Part shown: piece after piece, positions 46,969 to 59,029 of the stretch | How the letters are laid out: the number at the start of each line of letters is the position of its first letter | Numbering within the stretch: the stretch's first letter is position 1 | DNA from: Membranipora membranacea | Lineage: Eukaryota; Bryozoa; Gymnolaemata; Cheilostomatida; Membraniporidae | Reading direction: 5' to 3' | Length of the DNA stretch: 64,000 bases | Assembly: GCA_914767715.1 (NCBI GenBank) | Contig: OU612069.1 | Span: 19,155,387 to 19,219,386 of the forward strand | Notes under the pieces: generated by a model | What the model was told of the DNA's origin: nothing | What the model saw: only the letters and a program-made list of their open reading frames with translations | The model's database searches: none | Program-made: the position numbers and the translations under genes

Positions 46969-47110
46969 CTTGATTGTGCATCAGTGCATTCACGTAAGCA
47001 TTCTGAGTATTCGTTAAAAATACATCTTGTTGCTCAGGTCTCAGTATTCGGTGCGTACAGCATCAAAGTTAATCCTCTCGTCGTTCTCCAAGTTCACTTT
47101 CATCATTTTA
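46969..47110 (-). pseudogene. exon with frameshift, same unknown gene family
   Basis: The minus strand reads KVNLENDERINFDAVRTEY, then in the next frame LRPEQQDVFLTNTQNAYVNA, up to a GTAATG donor. Both halves look coding, so a one-base shift has broken one exon. It would splice in phase to the GYDLNILLT exon. Confidence 0.45.
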
Positions 47111-48246
47111 TATGCATGATTCAATAGAAGAAACATCACCACCTCCACCCTGTGGCCAGTTGCTATACCTCGCAAAATAACTCATTACCACTGTCATGAG
47201 ACACAGACAACAGACGTGATGGTGACGATACATTTTAATACACATCTAACGGCATTTAATCTACTTGCTCTTCAAGATTCTGCATCCCAAGCAAGAAACG
47301 CAAATTTTATTTTCTTTGACATAATATTTTCATACTTCTTTTTTGTCAATTCTCTTCGTATGCAGAGCTGTTGGGTCCCAGCCCGACACACATCGCAGTC
47401 GCTGCCCTATCCTCACCAAACACTCTTTTTCCACATTAGGAGCTGGGAAACTTAACTTCCTTACTTCTTGCTGACATGTATAATTGATACTTAATATGAC
47501 ATAAATAGAGTTATAATTGTTGCCTGGCATGGCTGCATTCTCAACACTGCCTTGAAAATTCTCAGTATTATGAGTTGTGCTCAAACTCTAATATCAATTA
47601 CAGGTTATGTTAAAAATAAATGTATGTTAAAGACTAATTTACAAGGTTGATATAGTCATAGCATTGATGAAATTTAATGAAAAAAAAACTCCTGGCATCA
47701 AACGTCCCCAAACAATAATACCAGTGGCCAACACATACGGAACCGTTCTCAATCTACCTAGTAGATAAACTAATAAGAAGTCGTCCATTTTGAGGGAGTA
47801 AATTTTAACTAAGAAAAATGCATTTAATTGAAGATAATACAGCACACCATAGTGTTGTAGCAGTCTTGTTGACCGTTTTGGCGTTTTTTATCCTTTATTA
47901 TTCAACTGCTAAATTAAGTTGCTTTTGGATTTGCTTTCCTCTTTCTGAGGTTCCATGACATTAGTTTTTTGTCTTCCTCATCCGATAGTAGGTTCTTAAA
48001 GTTGCCAACTGTGGCATCTCATTCGCTCAGGCCGTCTGTGATCATAATACCACACATGATAACCTAAGATTATAATAAAAACATAAAAAGCTGAACACAA
48101 GGGATAGCTTCATGTATATTTAAACAATATATTAGAAAATGTTAAGAAGGGCAAGTTAATTAATAACATACATGTTCACTGTCGCGCATTACATTTGGCG
48201 AAGAAGATCATTGTAAATATTGCATAGACCTAACGCAAGGAGGGTC

Positions 48247-48790
48247 TCACTCCCAACTGAACAGATTTGCTGCGACAACAGTTAAATGTTTCACAGGGTA
48301 CACATTTAATATAAGAAGAGCAGCTTTCTTTAGTTCCTGAGGTGCTTTATGATGATGTTCACCCTCAATCCATACAACACAACACCCCATGTTTAATAAA
48401 TAAAGAATATCTTTCAATTTACTTGTTGTTCCAACCCTCCGTTTGATTGTTGGTGCGGTCCTCATCATCAAGTGTAGCTTGATACACATTCCAGGTTTCA
48501 GGTGGAAACAAAGGCTCCCTCCTAACATTAATGTTTAGGATGATCCCTCCTGCGGGTTGTACTTTTAACTCCCGATGGATGTACACCCTCTCAAAAAAGT
48601 CAACGAGAGGTAAGAGACCTATGACAGAAAAGTTGTTATAGTGTGATATGCAATATTTGTTCCAGATCTCTGTTAGACCCAGGGTCATACAGTCTTCCAC
48701 CAATGCACCAATGCACACAGTCAATAGCAACGAGAACCAAAGAGTTGCCATCAGCATTTTAAATCGGCTAAAAATATAGATATTTGTCAT
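48247..48790 (-). pseudogene. MULE-type transposase C-terminal fragment
   Basis: The frame contains IGLLPLVDFFERVYIHREL, REPLFPPETWNVYQATLDDE and DRTNNQTEGWNNK. The order 'LP...YFE..Y+ ... PLFP...WNVY ... RTNN..EGWH' is the end of the MULE transposase domain in animal FLYWCH/MULE proteins. The catalytic core upstream is missing and the frame stops at TAG-side sequence. The overlapping downstream frame (KLKDILYLLNMG) may be a shifted continuation. Confidence 0.65.
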
Positions 48791-48997
48791 CTGTGTCTGT
48801 TTGATAAGCCTGTTTGATAAAGCTTGTACCAGGTCAGCTTTCTCTTGAAGTAAAATGAGCTCATTCTGTCACATCCGGTAGCAGCTTGCACCCGACCAAA
48901 CTGGAGCTATAATGTGGAGAGAATAGATTGGAGGCTACACCTATGTGTATATACCTCACCAAGTGCTTTTTTCTTAGTGAAGAAAATTAACACTTGG

Positions 48998-49300
48998 CTA
49001 TGCATCTGAGAGACAAGGGCTTGTGCAATCACAAACCCATCTCTCCTGACTTTTGACCATGACAGCAGGACCAATAGTCTCCATGACAAAGCGCACATGA
49101 AGAAACATCTGTGTGTCAGCCTCTTCATGGTTGCATGAGAGATTACCGACTTGGTGTTGTTGAATCGGGTTATCTTTCGAGTACACTGGAAGCACACTTT
49201 TTGCACAGCACAGTTTTGATGTTGGCCACTGTTTGTGTATAAACCTGACTAAGTTTGCTCCAATGGCCAAGGAATCGTCACAATTCACTGGTACTTTTTG
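48998..49300 (-). pseudogene. decayed 'SNHEEADT' domain
   Basis: VNCDDSLAIGANLVRFIHKQ is followed by VGNLSCNHEEADTQMFLHV and ETIGPAVMVKS. A motif of this type (S.HEEADTR..LHA......V.V.SPDTDV) is frequent in uncharacterised invertebrate, often transposon-linked, proteins. The PDTDV box is degraded here. Confidence 0.5.
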
Positions 49301-50069
49301 GTTTGCACCAGAGATATCCTCTGCTGTCCACTTCTGGCACGTCAGTGTCGATCAGTTCTCTTCATTCTGGCTCTTGAATAAGTGCCACACACAAACTCAA
49401 AGAGATGTATTCAATGTTTTGAGAACTTTCTTGCATCAGGTCAGCTTTCTCTTGGACTGAAACAATCACCGTCACATCCACTGATATATTGCAACCGACC
49501 CAACCAGATAATAAGTCTGCAGATAGATTACACTAGCTGCATATATCTCATCATCTGCTTTTCACAGTGGGAGCAATCACTTCAACTAAATCCATATAAA
49601 ACATCAAGTCTCTAGACCTGATTTAGTCGGGATTTATCACTCAATTCTAGAGACTGTTGCATGCTGTCTACAGGTTTTCCAGGTTTGTTGCCTTAGCTTG
49701 TGTCTTGATGTCTTGATTTTTCGCCAATTAAGGATGTGGTGTGAGAATGTTTTTATGATGCAGGACTTAATCAACGGTTACTGCAACTCACAACTCATCA
49801 TTTGTTCCCATCTGCTATAAAGAGCTGACCTTTTTTTGGTCCAAGATCTCAATTTCTTTTTTTCTTCAATGGAGTAGGCAAAATATTGTTTCCCCTTTCA
49901 CAACATAATATATTTTTTTTAAATTCAGGGACAGATGTTGTCTCATGAGCCGTCATGATTGTGTTTAAACCTTCCAAATAAACGAAACTGTGAATTGAGA
50001 CCAGAGTCGATGCTGTAGTAAAAGGACCATGACAACTAAACACAGAAAAACAAATTTTAACAATACTGA

Positions 50070-50540
50070 TTATGAAATTAAACTAAAAGAAAATAAATGA
50101 TTGAAAACTGAGCTGATCAGTTCAGGGCTATGTTGGCGCCCATCCTGATCTCCAAACAGGTAAGCTGACTGGTACAATTTAACAAGCTTTGCAATATCGT
50201 CCTTGTTCAGAGGAGCTGTCACGTGAGATGATGGCTTTCTGGTGGCAGTTGAAATATCATAGGTAGGAAGGATCGAATTAACCACACTTTGAGATATGGA
50301 TATCCTGTCGATTGGTCCCTGCGTATACTCGCCACAAAAGATTTTTAGATTATCTTTGAAATACTTATTTCCATGTTCCATGAGCAGATCTATGGCAATG
50401 CTACTGTCATGTTCTCTCGGGAGTTGCAAAACCGGTTCCAAATCAGTGATTCAGAGAGCTTAGATTGAATAACTTCTGTTTGGATTAGTGTCTCTGATAA
50501 ACCATTTGAGTAGTTAATATTTCCTACAGCCTTGCATATC
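50070..50540 (-). pseudogene. unidentified coding stretch, frameshifted
   Basis: An open stretch GNINYSNGLSETLIQTEVIQ is followed, in another frame from about 50430, by SSIAIDLLMEHGNKYFKDNL and RISISQSVVNSILPTYD. It may be one exon with a frameshift near 50430. It lies between the MULE fragment and the Mutator-like pseudogene. Not recognised. Confidence 0.35.
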
Positions 50541-50745
50541 AGGAACATAAACCTGAAAGAGTAATATTGACAAAATTTTTATGTTCTCTAGACAGATCAG
50601 TAGGGGAACCGGGGGATTTCTGCATTTTTTTAGTTTTCTCTGCCTGAGTGCTGTAATTCTTGTTGGATAAGCATTATTTTCGGGTTGCAAGTACTTGTGA
50701 CATGTCGGTATTAATAAAATCTATTTTTAAAATTGTGGATGGGCT

Positions 50746-50779
50746 GCACAAATTACCCCTTGCGTGGGGTAATTTGTGC
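50746..50779. repeat. perfect 14-bp stem hairpin
   Basis: gcacaaattacccc, six-base loop, ggggtaatttgtgc. A third related piece (ggggcgatttgtgc) follows 20 bp later. Confidence 0.8.
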
Positions 50780-51610
50780 TTTTCGGCTTTTCATATGGGG
50801 CGATTTGTGCAAGTATTTAATTCGCCAAAAATACACCATATAAACATGAATAGCTGTCATAATAATGGTAACATACAGTATTACAATAATTAAGCCCTAA
50901 CAACCTTAGCTTTAGGTAGTCAGTCTGCCAATTTAAAAGTACGGAGTATCATTAATCAAGGCTTCAGGCAATAGCACATATGTGTGCTGCAAACAAGGTC
51001 TATCAATCAAGCCACTGACAATAACAGAATCCTACACCACTACTATAATTCACTTCCTTGTCATATATTGGAAAAGGAAAGATTGATTGTCAAACTTTGA
51101 TTAACTCTACATTAAATAATGGCACGTTGCTCCAAGCATCTCTATTTAGCCAGCCAACACTGTGTTGGACCACAATAGTGTGCACTTCCTTATTTCGTGA
51201 ATTTCTACGAAGGTAAAAATTTTTTTTGATTGACTGCCTATCACCCTTTGGCCGTATGCTAATTAGACACTTGGGATGGGGCGTTGCGGCTCACCCTGAC
51301 AGCTCTATCAACAGGTACAGTATATAACTTGGTTGTCCTCTTCCTAGAAGCCATAGTGGTATAGTAGTAATAGATTATTATCAGATTTATTATCAATATC
51401 AATTTGCACAAGTAGCTTGATTGAAGTCAAGACTGAAAGAGCCTTCACTCAAAAGAAACCGGCTGAATGTAATGACCTATCAATCATTGGGATTATTTAT
51501 CAGGGAGGTATTTTCCCGGAACCTGCAAAAACATCGAAAAACAGATCATGGGAAAAACAACTTTGAAAATCGCAAACTCCGTTACTGTACACGTAACAAT
51601 CATTATAGCC

Positions 51611-53908
51611 CTACTGATTGCCTCGATGGATCCAATATGACACAGTAATGTTCCCTGATCTTCTGGCAGCATACGTTACTCCCTCCTGAATATTTTGTTG
51701 GCGGTCACTAATCTGCCGATGTTTTCTGTCTTTTCGTTGACCACTTGGAACTGTTTTTCTACACAATCTCATGGCATCCTTTCTGCTAGCATTACTGAGT
51801 TGATGAGTGGCAGTAGAGAGCCCAAACTTGGCACCTACACGGTGCCGTTCAACTTCGCCACCATTGAAGCCCATAACACCGAAAGTTGCCGCTATCATTA
51901 CTGAGCTGCGACTGTACCACACTGTCTTTGAACATCTCTTCCGTATCACACTGTTGAGGCTCTCATTCGCATTTTGAGTTGAGACCCGAGCACAGCGTTC
52001 AAGGAATGCAGTTGCAGACATTCTCTCGTAGATAGGGAGGAGACAACTCAGCATCGGTTTTGGGAGATCGGGCTTAGATTTAGGTTTGGAGGGTTTTTTA
52101 TACCAGCACCAGTTGTCAGGGCAATATCGGTTGTCTGGTGATTCCTCACTTGATGTGCAGTGGTACGGAGCAGCTAGTATGGTGTTTCGCATTTCCTCAA
52201 TGTTACCTGCCTTTTTCTTTATCGCCCCTCTGTGCTTAGTGTTCTGATCAGCGTTTGGGTCAGCATTCCCTTACCACCGAGAGGCGTTGTCGACTTCTTC
52301 TTCAATGTTTCTAATGCAGCAGTGAGCCTCTTCGCCACATGGTTCAGACATTCCTCTTACTTTATCTGCAAATCATCATCGTCGCCCTACGGTTTCATGT
52401 CCCTTACTGCGTCATATGCTTTGCTGTCTCCATCACTCAACATCGTCACATACCTCAGCTTGCCCGATTTCGACCGTTCCCATATCACTTTAGCAGCAGC
52501 AACTTCCATCGCATTACTGGACCCGGCATGGTTGATATCACACTTCTCCTTGTGATTGATAGAAAAGTCCAAAAGTTCCTGCAGGGGTCGGTTATCTTCT
52601 TTGGTATTTTCCTTCTCCCAAACTACACAGAAGTTTGAAACGACCTCAAAATCGACAACATACCCAGCGAGTATGTCAATTGCCACCCCGACACCTGTGT
52701 GCGAGGTGTGGCCTCTCTTGTGCCAGGTACCATCAAACAATACCCCAATATTTACGATGTCAGCTTCCTCTGATGCCAACCCAGCCTCAATATACTTGAT
52801 TCTTACAATGTCATGAATATACTCCCGATGCTCACGGAGAGCTGACTGACAGGCTGCTTCCAGCTTCACTAACTTTTCTGTGAAGGCGGTGGGGGAGATT
52901 GGAGCTTGAAGATTTAGGTTTGCGATAAAAGCACTTGATTGTTCGTATCCAATGCCACTTGACTTGCATGCTAATACAAAACGGTTGTTTATATCATGGG
53001 ATCGCCCAACGTTAGTTGTTTTGGATGTGAAGCCAGAGTACATGACATGGTGACAAGCATTACCGGTCAGTTGAATCTTAGAGGAGAGACCATAGATGGT
53101 AGACTCTGATACTGAAACACCATCCATAGCAGAACACTCTTCACATGTAGGGTTGACTGAGTCTAGTATTGTTTGAAATACCTCTATCAATAAGTCTATA
53201 TCGCGACTTAGTTATCTCTGTAGGATCAGTACTCGTTACACTTGATTCATAGAGGTCAAGCTTTCTCTTTAATGTGCTGGGTTGAGAGCTGGTCGTGTTT
53301 GCATCAGCACCAGCTGCCTGTGCAGGAGTTACAGTAGAATTATTGGTCGATAGGTTTGATGTAGAAGGAGTTTGAGAAGTGCCAGGAGTAGTGGAGTTCG
53401 AACCATCAGCAACCTGAAGATAGAGCAAGCATAAAACATTACTCAGTGACGAATATAGTGTACTGGAGCTAACAACATTCTAGTTACTAGCTCTAGAACA
53501 CTACTTACTGACACATACCAATGACACTCAAACATCAGCTACTAAAAACAACAATGAGTTCATTGATCATCAAGCCAACCAACAGACACCAAATCAATTC
53601 TAAAGAACTAAAATCATCATGATCATCAGCTACACTTTTTCCAAAGTCTTGTTTCTACTCTGCTGGGCCTACTGGATGGACTGGTATTATATTGGCTAGT
53701 TCTTTGATGCAAATCCCCTCTGTACTCAAACAGATCACTCAGTCGAATCAGCTTCAGCATCAACTCCAAAATCTATCTAAAGATGACTAGGGTTTTCCTT
53801 GCCATCACTCACCTGCTGAGGATTGGAGTGCTTCTTGCTATATCCATGGAACACCCTCTTTCTCTTCTTCTTGCCATACTGGTTAGCAGTACTCGACTTA
53901 GGAGGCAT
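51611..53908 (-). pseudogene. Mutator-like transposase, near full length but broken
   Basis: Exon 1 (53908-53813) starts MPPKSSTANQYGKKKRKRVF and ends at GTGAGT. Exon 2 begins at 53413 with a Ser/Thr-rich leader. The core contains CEECSAMDGVSVSES, GVLFDGTWHKRGHTSHTGVG, VVDFEVVSNFCVVWE, HAGSSNAMEV and YVTMLSDGDSKAYDAV. The C-terminal part has STQNANESLNSVIRKRC. This is the 'Mutator-like transposase domain' architecture common in invertebrate genomes; the conserved FDG, GS..ME and GDGDSK-type motifs hold the acidic catalytic residues. Damage: a frameshift near 53190, TAG at 52387, TAA at 52357, and another frameshift near 52235. Otherwise well preserved, so a recent death. Terminal repeats not found by eye. 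Confidence 0.8.
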
Positions 53909-54419
53909 GATAGATAAACAGGAATTTGGAAAAGATCAAAAGATCTAAGATTTCTATTACTTGGAGACAAATTTCTGAGGGAGACGCATTGTCAGCTCAC
54001 GTTTGATTGGCCTATTCCATTGTAAACGTCAATGATTGGCTGAAAGTGTGTTGCCAAACATGGGTTGTAGCTTGTGATTGCTTAATATTCTTTTGTTAGA
54101 ATATATCTGATTGGACAGAGAACACTGTGAGTTTTCATTTCATACGCAACTTGTCTGCCTAATATTTCATAGTCATAAAGATATAGCAGACTGTAATTAG
54201 GCCTTATGTTTGGTAAAATGGGGGATTCATGAAATCTTTTCACCATTGCTGAGCTGACAAAGTGCCACTAAACCATTATTTTTGTGAAAACTAATATATT
54301 TAGAGTCAATCTGATTGCAGATTCTGTTTCTACACACTTGAATTACTCATGTTGGATGAAAACATCAAAATTGAAATATTATTTAAAAAAAATACCATTC
54401 TGAAGGTTGCATCTCCCTT

Positions 54420-54900
54420 AAAATGTCAGATTTTTAATCAAATAGACTTACTCATTATACGACACGTCGCATCTCTTGCACGTTGGCCCAGATTGATTCT
54501 TAGTTTATATATAATCCGACAAAATGTCTGGGTATTCGATATTACATACCCAGAACAACATAAACAACAGCCGGACTGCCTCGGCTATGGTCCTTGCGTT
54601 GAAGTAGGTGAGCACTGGCACTTTAGTGAGGAAGCAGATTCCTGATCATCTGCCTTTTCTTGGACTCAGCTATACCTCGGAAGTTGTTCCTGATATACGT
54701 CGTAGTAATATCATCTGCCACATACTGATGGCAGTAGTATTTTGCGGAAACACTAGTTGTGATGCAGATAGAGTTGGTTGAAAAGATATATACCAAATTG
54801 ATCATGAATTTTAGATGCCCTAAGCATATATGGCGTGTGCAGTAAACAATGTGAAGAAGACCGCAGCAGTGATGAACTATACAAAGAGAGTTGTGGTTAG
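54420..54900 (-). pseudogene. repeated unknown gene block, copy at 54.4 kb
   Basis: Near-identical to 37560-38080 over most of its length, but missing 32 bp (after ccgacaaaat) and about 45 bp. It retains the RARDATCRIM end and a GTAAGT donor. Upstream the minus strand reads RNNFRGIAESKKRQMIRNLL, a match to the terminal exon at 57930-58139. Confidence 0.6.
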
Positions 54901-54939
54901 TTTTGTCATTATATTGTTACAATATATAAATATATTTAA

Positions 54940-55390
54940 TATTCTTAAAAATTTGCTACAATAATTCTCTCAGCCTTTGATACTCCTGAACGGCGTTCTG
55001 TTTAGATATTGGGATATATGTCTTACAGGGTAACATTCATCTGCTTCTGTTTGCGGCATTTTTCCATCAGCGTGCTCTGTAACTCCTCTCTGAAATCTTG
55101 CATTATCTGTCCGCTCACCCACTGAAAATCGTTGTATATATATACATAGCATAATAATCTGTTTCATCCGTCACTGCTTCCATGTAGAGCAATTTTATTT
55201 TTGTTCTTCCGTAAGCGTCTTGGCTAGTGATTTAAACAGTCGGCTGTTATCTTGCTGCTTCGTATTTGGCCTGACTAAAGACCTCATTTTTGACTCTCGA
55301 AATACATTATATTATGATATTTATTTTTTGCAAACAATTTTTTTTTTGCTGCCATGAGTGGAAAAGAAAAACTTTTAAGACGTTATTAGC
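54940..55390 (-). pseudogene. repeated unknown gene block, copy at 55.2 kb
   Basis: The fullest copy of the 41-kb block: MQDFREELQSTLMEKCRKQK before a GTAAGA donor, and MRSLVRPNTKQQDNSRLFKS followed by LAKTLTEEQK and TAA. Charged, helical, no recognised domain. Confidence 0.55.
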
Positions 55391-55620
55391 CCCAAATCGA
55401 ACAAGTCCTCTGCAGTCACATGTTTTGAGGTATTTTTCTTCTGCTGAAGAGACCATGCTATCTTTTTTATTGTAAGCCGCTCGTCTCGTCCTCGTATTTT
55501 GTTGTTTCTCTTATCTGCACTATCAGATTGGAAAAGATATTTTCCGTGCCGCCGTTCTGTTATCTTATTGTGGAAACCTTTGAAATAGATTAATTCCAAT
55601 ATACATGGCTTTTTTATAAA
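55370..55620 (-). CDS. unidentified open stretch with KKNTSKHVT motif
   Basis: A 75-codon open frame reads KGFHNKITERRHGKYLFQSD and SLQQKKNTSKHVTAEDLFDL. The KKNTSKHVT part recurs near 37430 (HKKNTSKHVTEEE), so it belongs to the repeated family. Basic, no domain recognised. Confidence 0.35.
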
Positions 55621-55665
55621 CTACGCAAAGGATGTTTTGGTAATTTGTTGATGGTGATTTTATAC

Positions 55666-55802
55666 CTTTTCAGCATCACTGAAACCTTCCATATTTGGTG
55701 CATGGCGATTAATACCAGAATAAAAGGACTTCAGCTCTGATTTGCCAAACTCCTCTGACTTCTCAATTGCATTCAGCAGTTCGTCATTCAGGAGAATGTC
55801 CT
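55666..55802 (-). CDS. 137-bp exon of the unknown gene family
   Basis: Between aaataaattgcag and GTATAA: two bases, then 45 codons reading DILLNDELLNAIEKSEEFGK and SELKSFYSGINRHAPNMEGF, ending in phase 0. Highly helical and acidic, with convincing coding character. No family recognised. Confidence 0.5.
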
Positions 55803-55884
55803 CTGCAATTTATTTACTTGCAGTATCCAAAGGGGTAAAGAAGGAAAAGAAAGAATTACAGCGGATACTTTTTAAAAATCTCAT

Positions 55885-56103
55885 TCAGCAGACAGGCAAG
55901 CATACCCCCTGGCCATGTCTTCCCCCGCCACTGCCTCCACATATAAACATTATAACAGTTCTTGTGTCTTTACAGGGCCACATAATCTGATGCGCGTCTC
56001 CTTCATATACTATTTTACAAGTCGCGACGCATTTTCGATGTGATTGGTGTGAGCACCTAGAAATAATTGCAAATTCAATATCAGTAATTTGTTCATTCTC
56101 CAC
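55885..56103 (-). CDS. weak coding stretch, cysteine-rich
   Basis: Open frame of 72 codons with CSHQSHRKCVATCKIVYEGD after a possible acceptor (atttctag). Four Cys/His residues are suggestive, but no known pattern fits. The 3' half is low-complexity. Confidence 0.2.
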   Translation of the reverse strand: MENEQITDIEFAIISRCSHQSHRKCVATCKIVYEGDAHQIMWPCKDTRTVIMFICGGSGGGRHGQGVCLPVC

Positions 56104-56279
56104 GTTAACACTTACCAGCTTACTAGGACTCTAAAATGCTCTAAAACTCTGGGGGACATAATTTTAGCTAGTATTGAGTTGCAATGCTTTGATGTGAATA
56201 TTATCAATCATTCATTTATCTACAGGTGTTAAAATTACATGTATGTATGTATGTAGATATTTGTGCATGGAAAAAAAAG

Positions 56280-56560
56280 TTTCTTAGCCAGGCTAGCCGC
56301 TGGGCGAACCAGCGAAACAAGGCGAAAGCGTTCGAGGGTGAACATGGGCTAAAGGTGACACAACAGGGGAGGCTGAAGTGTCAGTGTTCGCCCTAGCTCG
56401 CCGCGTGGACGAGCATGAAACATTGCTGGGCGCCCGTCTGACGAAACAGCAACGGAACGGTCCCAACAACCGATAAGCCTACTGCAACTACACACATTAC
56501 GTGGACCTCCCCTTGTCTGATGGAGCTTTCTGTTGAACAATCATAAGGTAGCTGAAATGC
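56280..56560. other. GC-richer island without gene call
   Basis: A GC-rich stretch with several CG dinucleotides in otherwise AT-rich sequence. No motif; a minus-strand frame (56349-56540) is not convincing. Possibly a repeat fragment. Confidence 0.3.
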
Positions 56561-56649
56561 TAGCAGTTTGACACAAAAAGGACAATGATCGAGCTGGAAC
56601 TCTAGTTAAGATAAAATTTTTTATTCTTTTAGTGGAATTTGTTTTGTTT

Positions 56650-57080
56650 TGTTTTGGCCCTTTGGTGTCCATTTACAACTTACTTTTATCGAATCAAGCT
56701 TGTCTGAACTGGTTGTTCTCGTCAATCTTAATGAGTTCCTCCTTTGTTGCGTCGCATTAGGCCTGACTGTAGCCCTTATTGCTGTCTCTGGCAATATGTT
56801 ATATTATTTTTATTATTATTTATTATTTTTTTTCCCGAGCCTGTGTGAGAATTTGATGGTTGTTCCTCCGACCCTGCCATTGCTCTTTTTTCTCAATCAT
56901 GGTACAGGTACAATGTGTGATTCACTGCAAGTTGAGCATCAACTGATCAGTAATGGCTAAAACTTGTTTTGGCCACAACCAACTCTCTTCCATGCTTACG
57001 ATTTGCCTCTTTGAACCACCCATAATCTCCGTCTCGTGGAACAATCAGTCCAGCTCCATCTTCAAAATAATGAATGATTG
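56650..57080 (-). pseudogene. repeated unknown gene block, copy at 56.8 kb
   Basis: Minus strand carries RATVRPNATQQRR, matching RATAGPNMTQQ at 33.7 kb, and the same flanking sequence (gagcctgtgtgagaatttg, catggtacaggtacaa). Confidence 0.45.
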
Positions 57081-57235
57081 TAGCCACTGGCACTACACTT
57101 TCTCACGTTTTCAATCCCTCGCTTTTGGTTCATATATGCAACCAGCATTCGGACATTCTTGTGCAGAGTTGCCGGGTTTGCATTGTAAGTGTTTTAAGTG
57201 GTGCTCTTCCTGGTAAATAAATGGTTGACGGAGAT

Positions 57236-57330
57236 ATTTATGTGATCCTGCTCTGGAAAGGGCTACTAAATCAAGACCCTCAATAATGTCAGTCAACCAT
57301 ATCAATAGCAGCCTGTTCCAAATTGAGACC
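57236..57330 (-). repeat. duplicated segment, copy 2 (pair with 41818-41925)
   Basis: tttatgtgatcctgctctgg to cagcctgttccaaattgag. The minus strand reads GLNLEQAAIDMVD and, further on, IIEGLDLVALSRAGSHKYL. Confidence 0.6.
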
Positions 57331-57929
57331 CTGGCATTTATGAGAAGTTGACGACCACCAAGATAGGTGGTATTGGAATAGTCCCGTCCAGGTGTGTGTC
57401 ATCGGTGTTATCAGAAATGTACCTGGTACATGAGGGAGGAAAGAAAATACAGTGCTACTTCTCACCACTGCTGGCACTGTAGGTTTCCCTTCACCCTTAG
57501 GTATGAAAGACCGTTTCAACAGAATCATTAACTTGGCCTTCCTGGTCAGATTTTTAAAATGGAATAAAGAAAATGGCATAACCATTGCTATTAGATCTTT
57601 AAATACACAGACTCCCACGTGATATAATATGCATCATTAAATGCTTGTTAGTAAAGGTTAATTTTCCTTTTATGGATAACACTAGTAAAATTTTCCTATC
57701 ACACATAAAAAAAAAATTTTATGCAGTCTGGATATACGATTTTACTAACCTTGAACAGCATTTATACTAGCTGATATACAGGTACATGAACTACTTAAAA
57801 AAGAAAAGAAAGAGTGAAAAATATAAATTCCGGATGCTGCTATGCAGGTAAAAGTGAGAAATAAATTTTATCATGTGCAAATTGATAGTAAATAAGATCA
57901 GGGACAGCCTCGTCATCTTGCAGATCCTC

Positions 57930-58139
57930 TCAAAACTGGGCCTTTTCCTCACCTCCACGTTGACGCCTGGTGAGAGCAAGGAGATACCTGATAATCTGAT
58001 CTTTCTTTGACTGAGCTATCCCTCTGAAGTCATTCCTGATCAGTGGCATTGGCAAGGATTGTTGACATACTGCTCTGTCATTAAGTCCCATTCCTCCCAT
58101 GCTGCTTCGTGAGAACTCTTCACCATCACATAATCGGAG
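57930..58139 (-). CDS. terminal exon of the unknown gene family
   Basis: Phase-0 exon after ctatttttcag, 69 codons plus TGA: LRLCDGEEFSRSSMGGMGLN, then MPLIRNDFRGIAQSKKDQII and a basic tail. The RN(D/N)FRGIA(Q/E)SKK motif is repeated near 54.66 kb. Open, well-bounded and conserved between copies, so likely part of a real gene. No family recognised. Confidence 0.5.
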   Translation of the reverse strand, partial: LRLCDGEEFSRSSMGGMGLNDRAVCQQSLPMPLIRNDFRGIAQSKKDQIIRYLLALTRRQRGGEEKAQF

Positions 58140-58484
58140 CTGAAAAATAGTGGCAGATTGTAAATATTTAAAATATTTAAAAGCTGGATTATAAAAAAAA
58201 TTCATTAGATCCCTTGAAATGAAATAAACAATTATTATCGTCTTTGTTATTGTCATAATATGTATAGGTTTACGCAAAATATATGTACAGGAGCAGCTGC
58301 GGCAGCGTGCTCTTTTTGGGTTATTAACTTTCGCTCATGATGGCATGTCAGTTAGTACTAGTAAAGCCTGTCTTCATGGCAGATCAAGTGAGTGTTGCCA
58401 GAAATTTGCAGGGGAGGCTGGAGGGATATTATATTTCACTATTTCATCCGCAGAAAATTGAAATGAAATTAAGCATTAACTTAC

Positions 58485-58571
58485 CACTCATCTCTATCAG
58501 CAGCTGATTCTTTATAGTGTTGGTGTGTTCAGTCTCTTTGCTGCGCTCACTCATGAGACTCTCGCACTCAT
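58485..58571 (-). CDS. 87-bp exon (SERSKETEHTNTIKNQ)
   Basis: Between catcttattag and GTAAGT: the exon reads ESLMSERSKETEHTNTIKNQ and LLIEMSG, in phase 1-in/1-out. The same exon, in the same phase, recurs at 60641-60758. It probably splices toward the terminal exon at 57930 after intermediate exons not identified. Confidence 0.5.
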
Positions 58572-58599
58572 CTAATAAGATGTGTGCTGGCTTCTTAGC

Positions 58600-58960
58600 T
58601 CGCGGTTGTGTTTTGAATATTGGAAGCTTTGAATTACATAACCACACGAGCTGCATACTCCTCTGGTATTAAAACTTATATCTGTTTTGTTGAGCGAGTT
58701 GAAGAATCTTTTCCACATTGGGTCTTCTGGCAGTATCTTTGACTGGATTATACTCCAAAAAGAATGTTTTGGTATAATGCGACGAACTAAACGTAAAAGT
58801 GCTTTATAAATAATCATAATAGGGAAATTTCCACCTTCAACTACATCCAGTTGTAGATGAAGTGAAACTTGCATTATCTGCCAACTGAATATCACTGTAT
58901 AAGTACATAAGATAATAATCAGTCTCATCTGTTACTGCTTACATGTAGAGCAAATTAAGC
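58600..58960 (-). pseudogene. weak coding stretch with block shared with 33.5 kb
   Basis: Minus strand reads IIPKHSFWSIIQSKILPEDP and MWKRFFNSLNKTD. The 58800-58960 part matches 33480-33660 at DNA level (ggaaatttccaccttcaact and so on). No domain recognised. Confidence 0.35.
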
Positions 58961-59029
58961 TCAAAATATTTCACGTATAAATTACCATAAACGACTTAAC
59001 TTATCATTAGAGTTTAAATTAAACAGATT

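Noticed and set aside
58485-58660. AAA+ ATPase Walker B motif (HILLDECESLMSERSK)
   Set aside because: The HILLDE part lies before a splice acceptor (catcttattag) and the repeated copy at 60.7 kb lacks it. The exon starts after it, so the resemblance to an AAA ATPase is a coincidence of reading into the intron.
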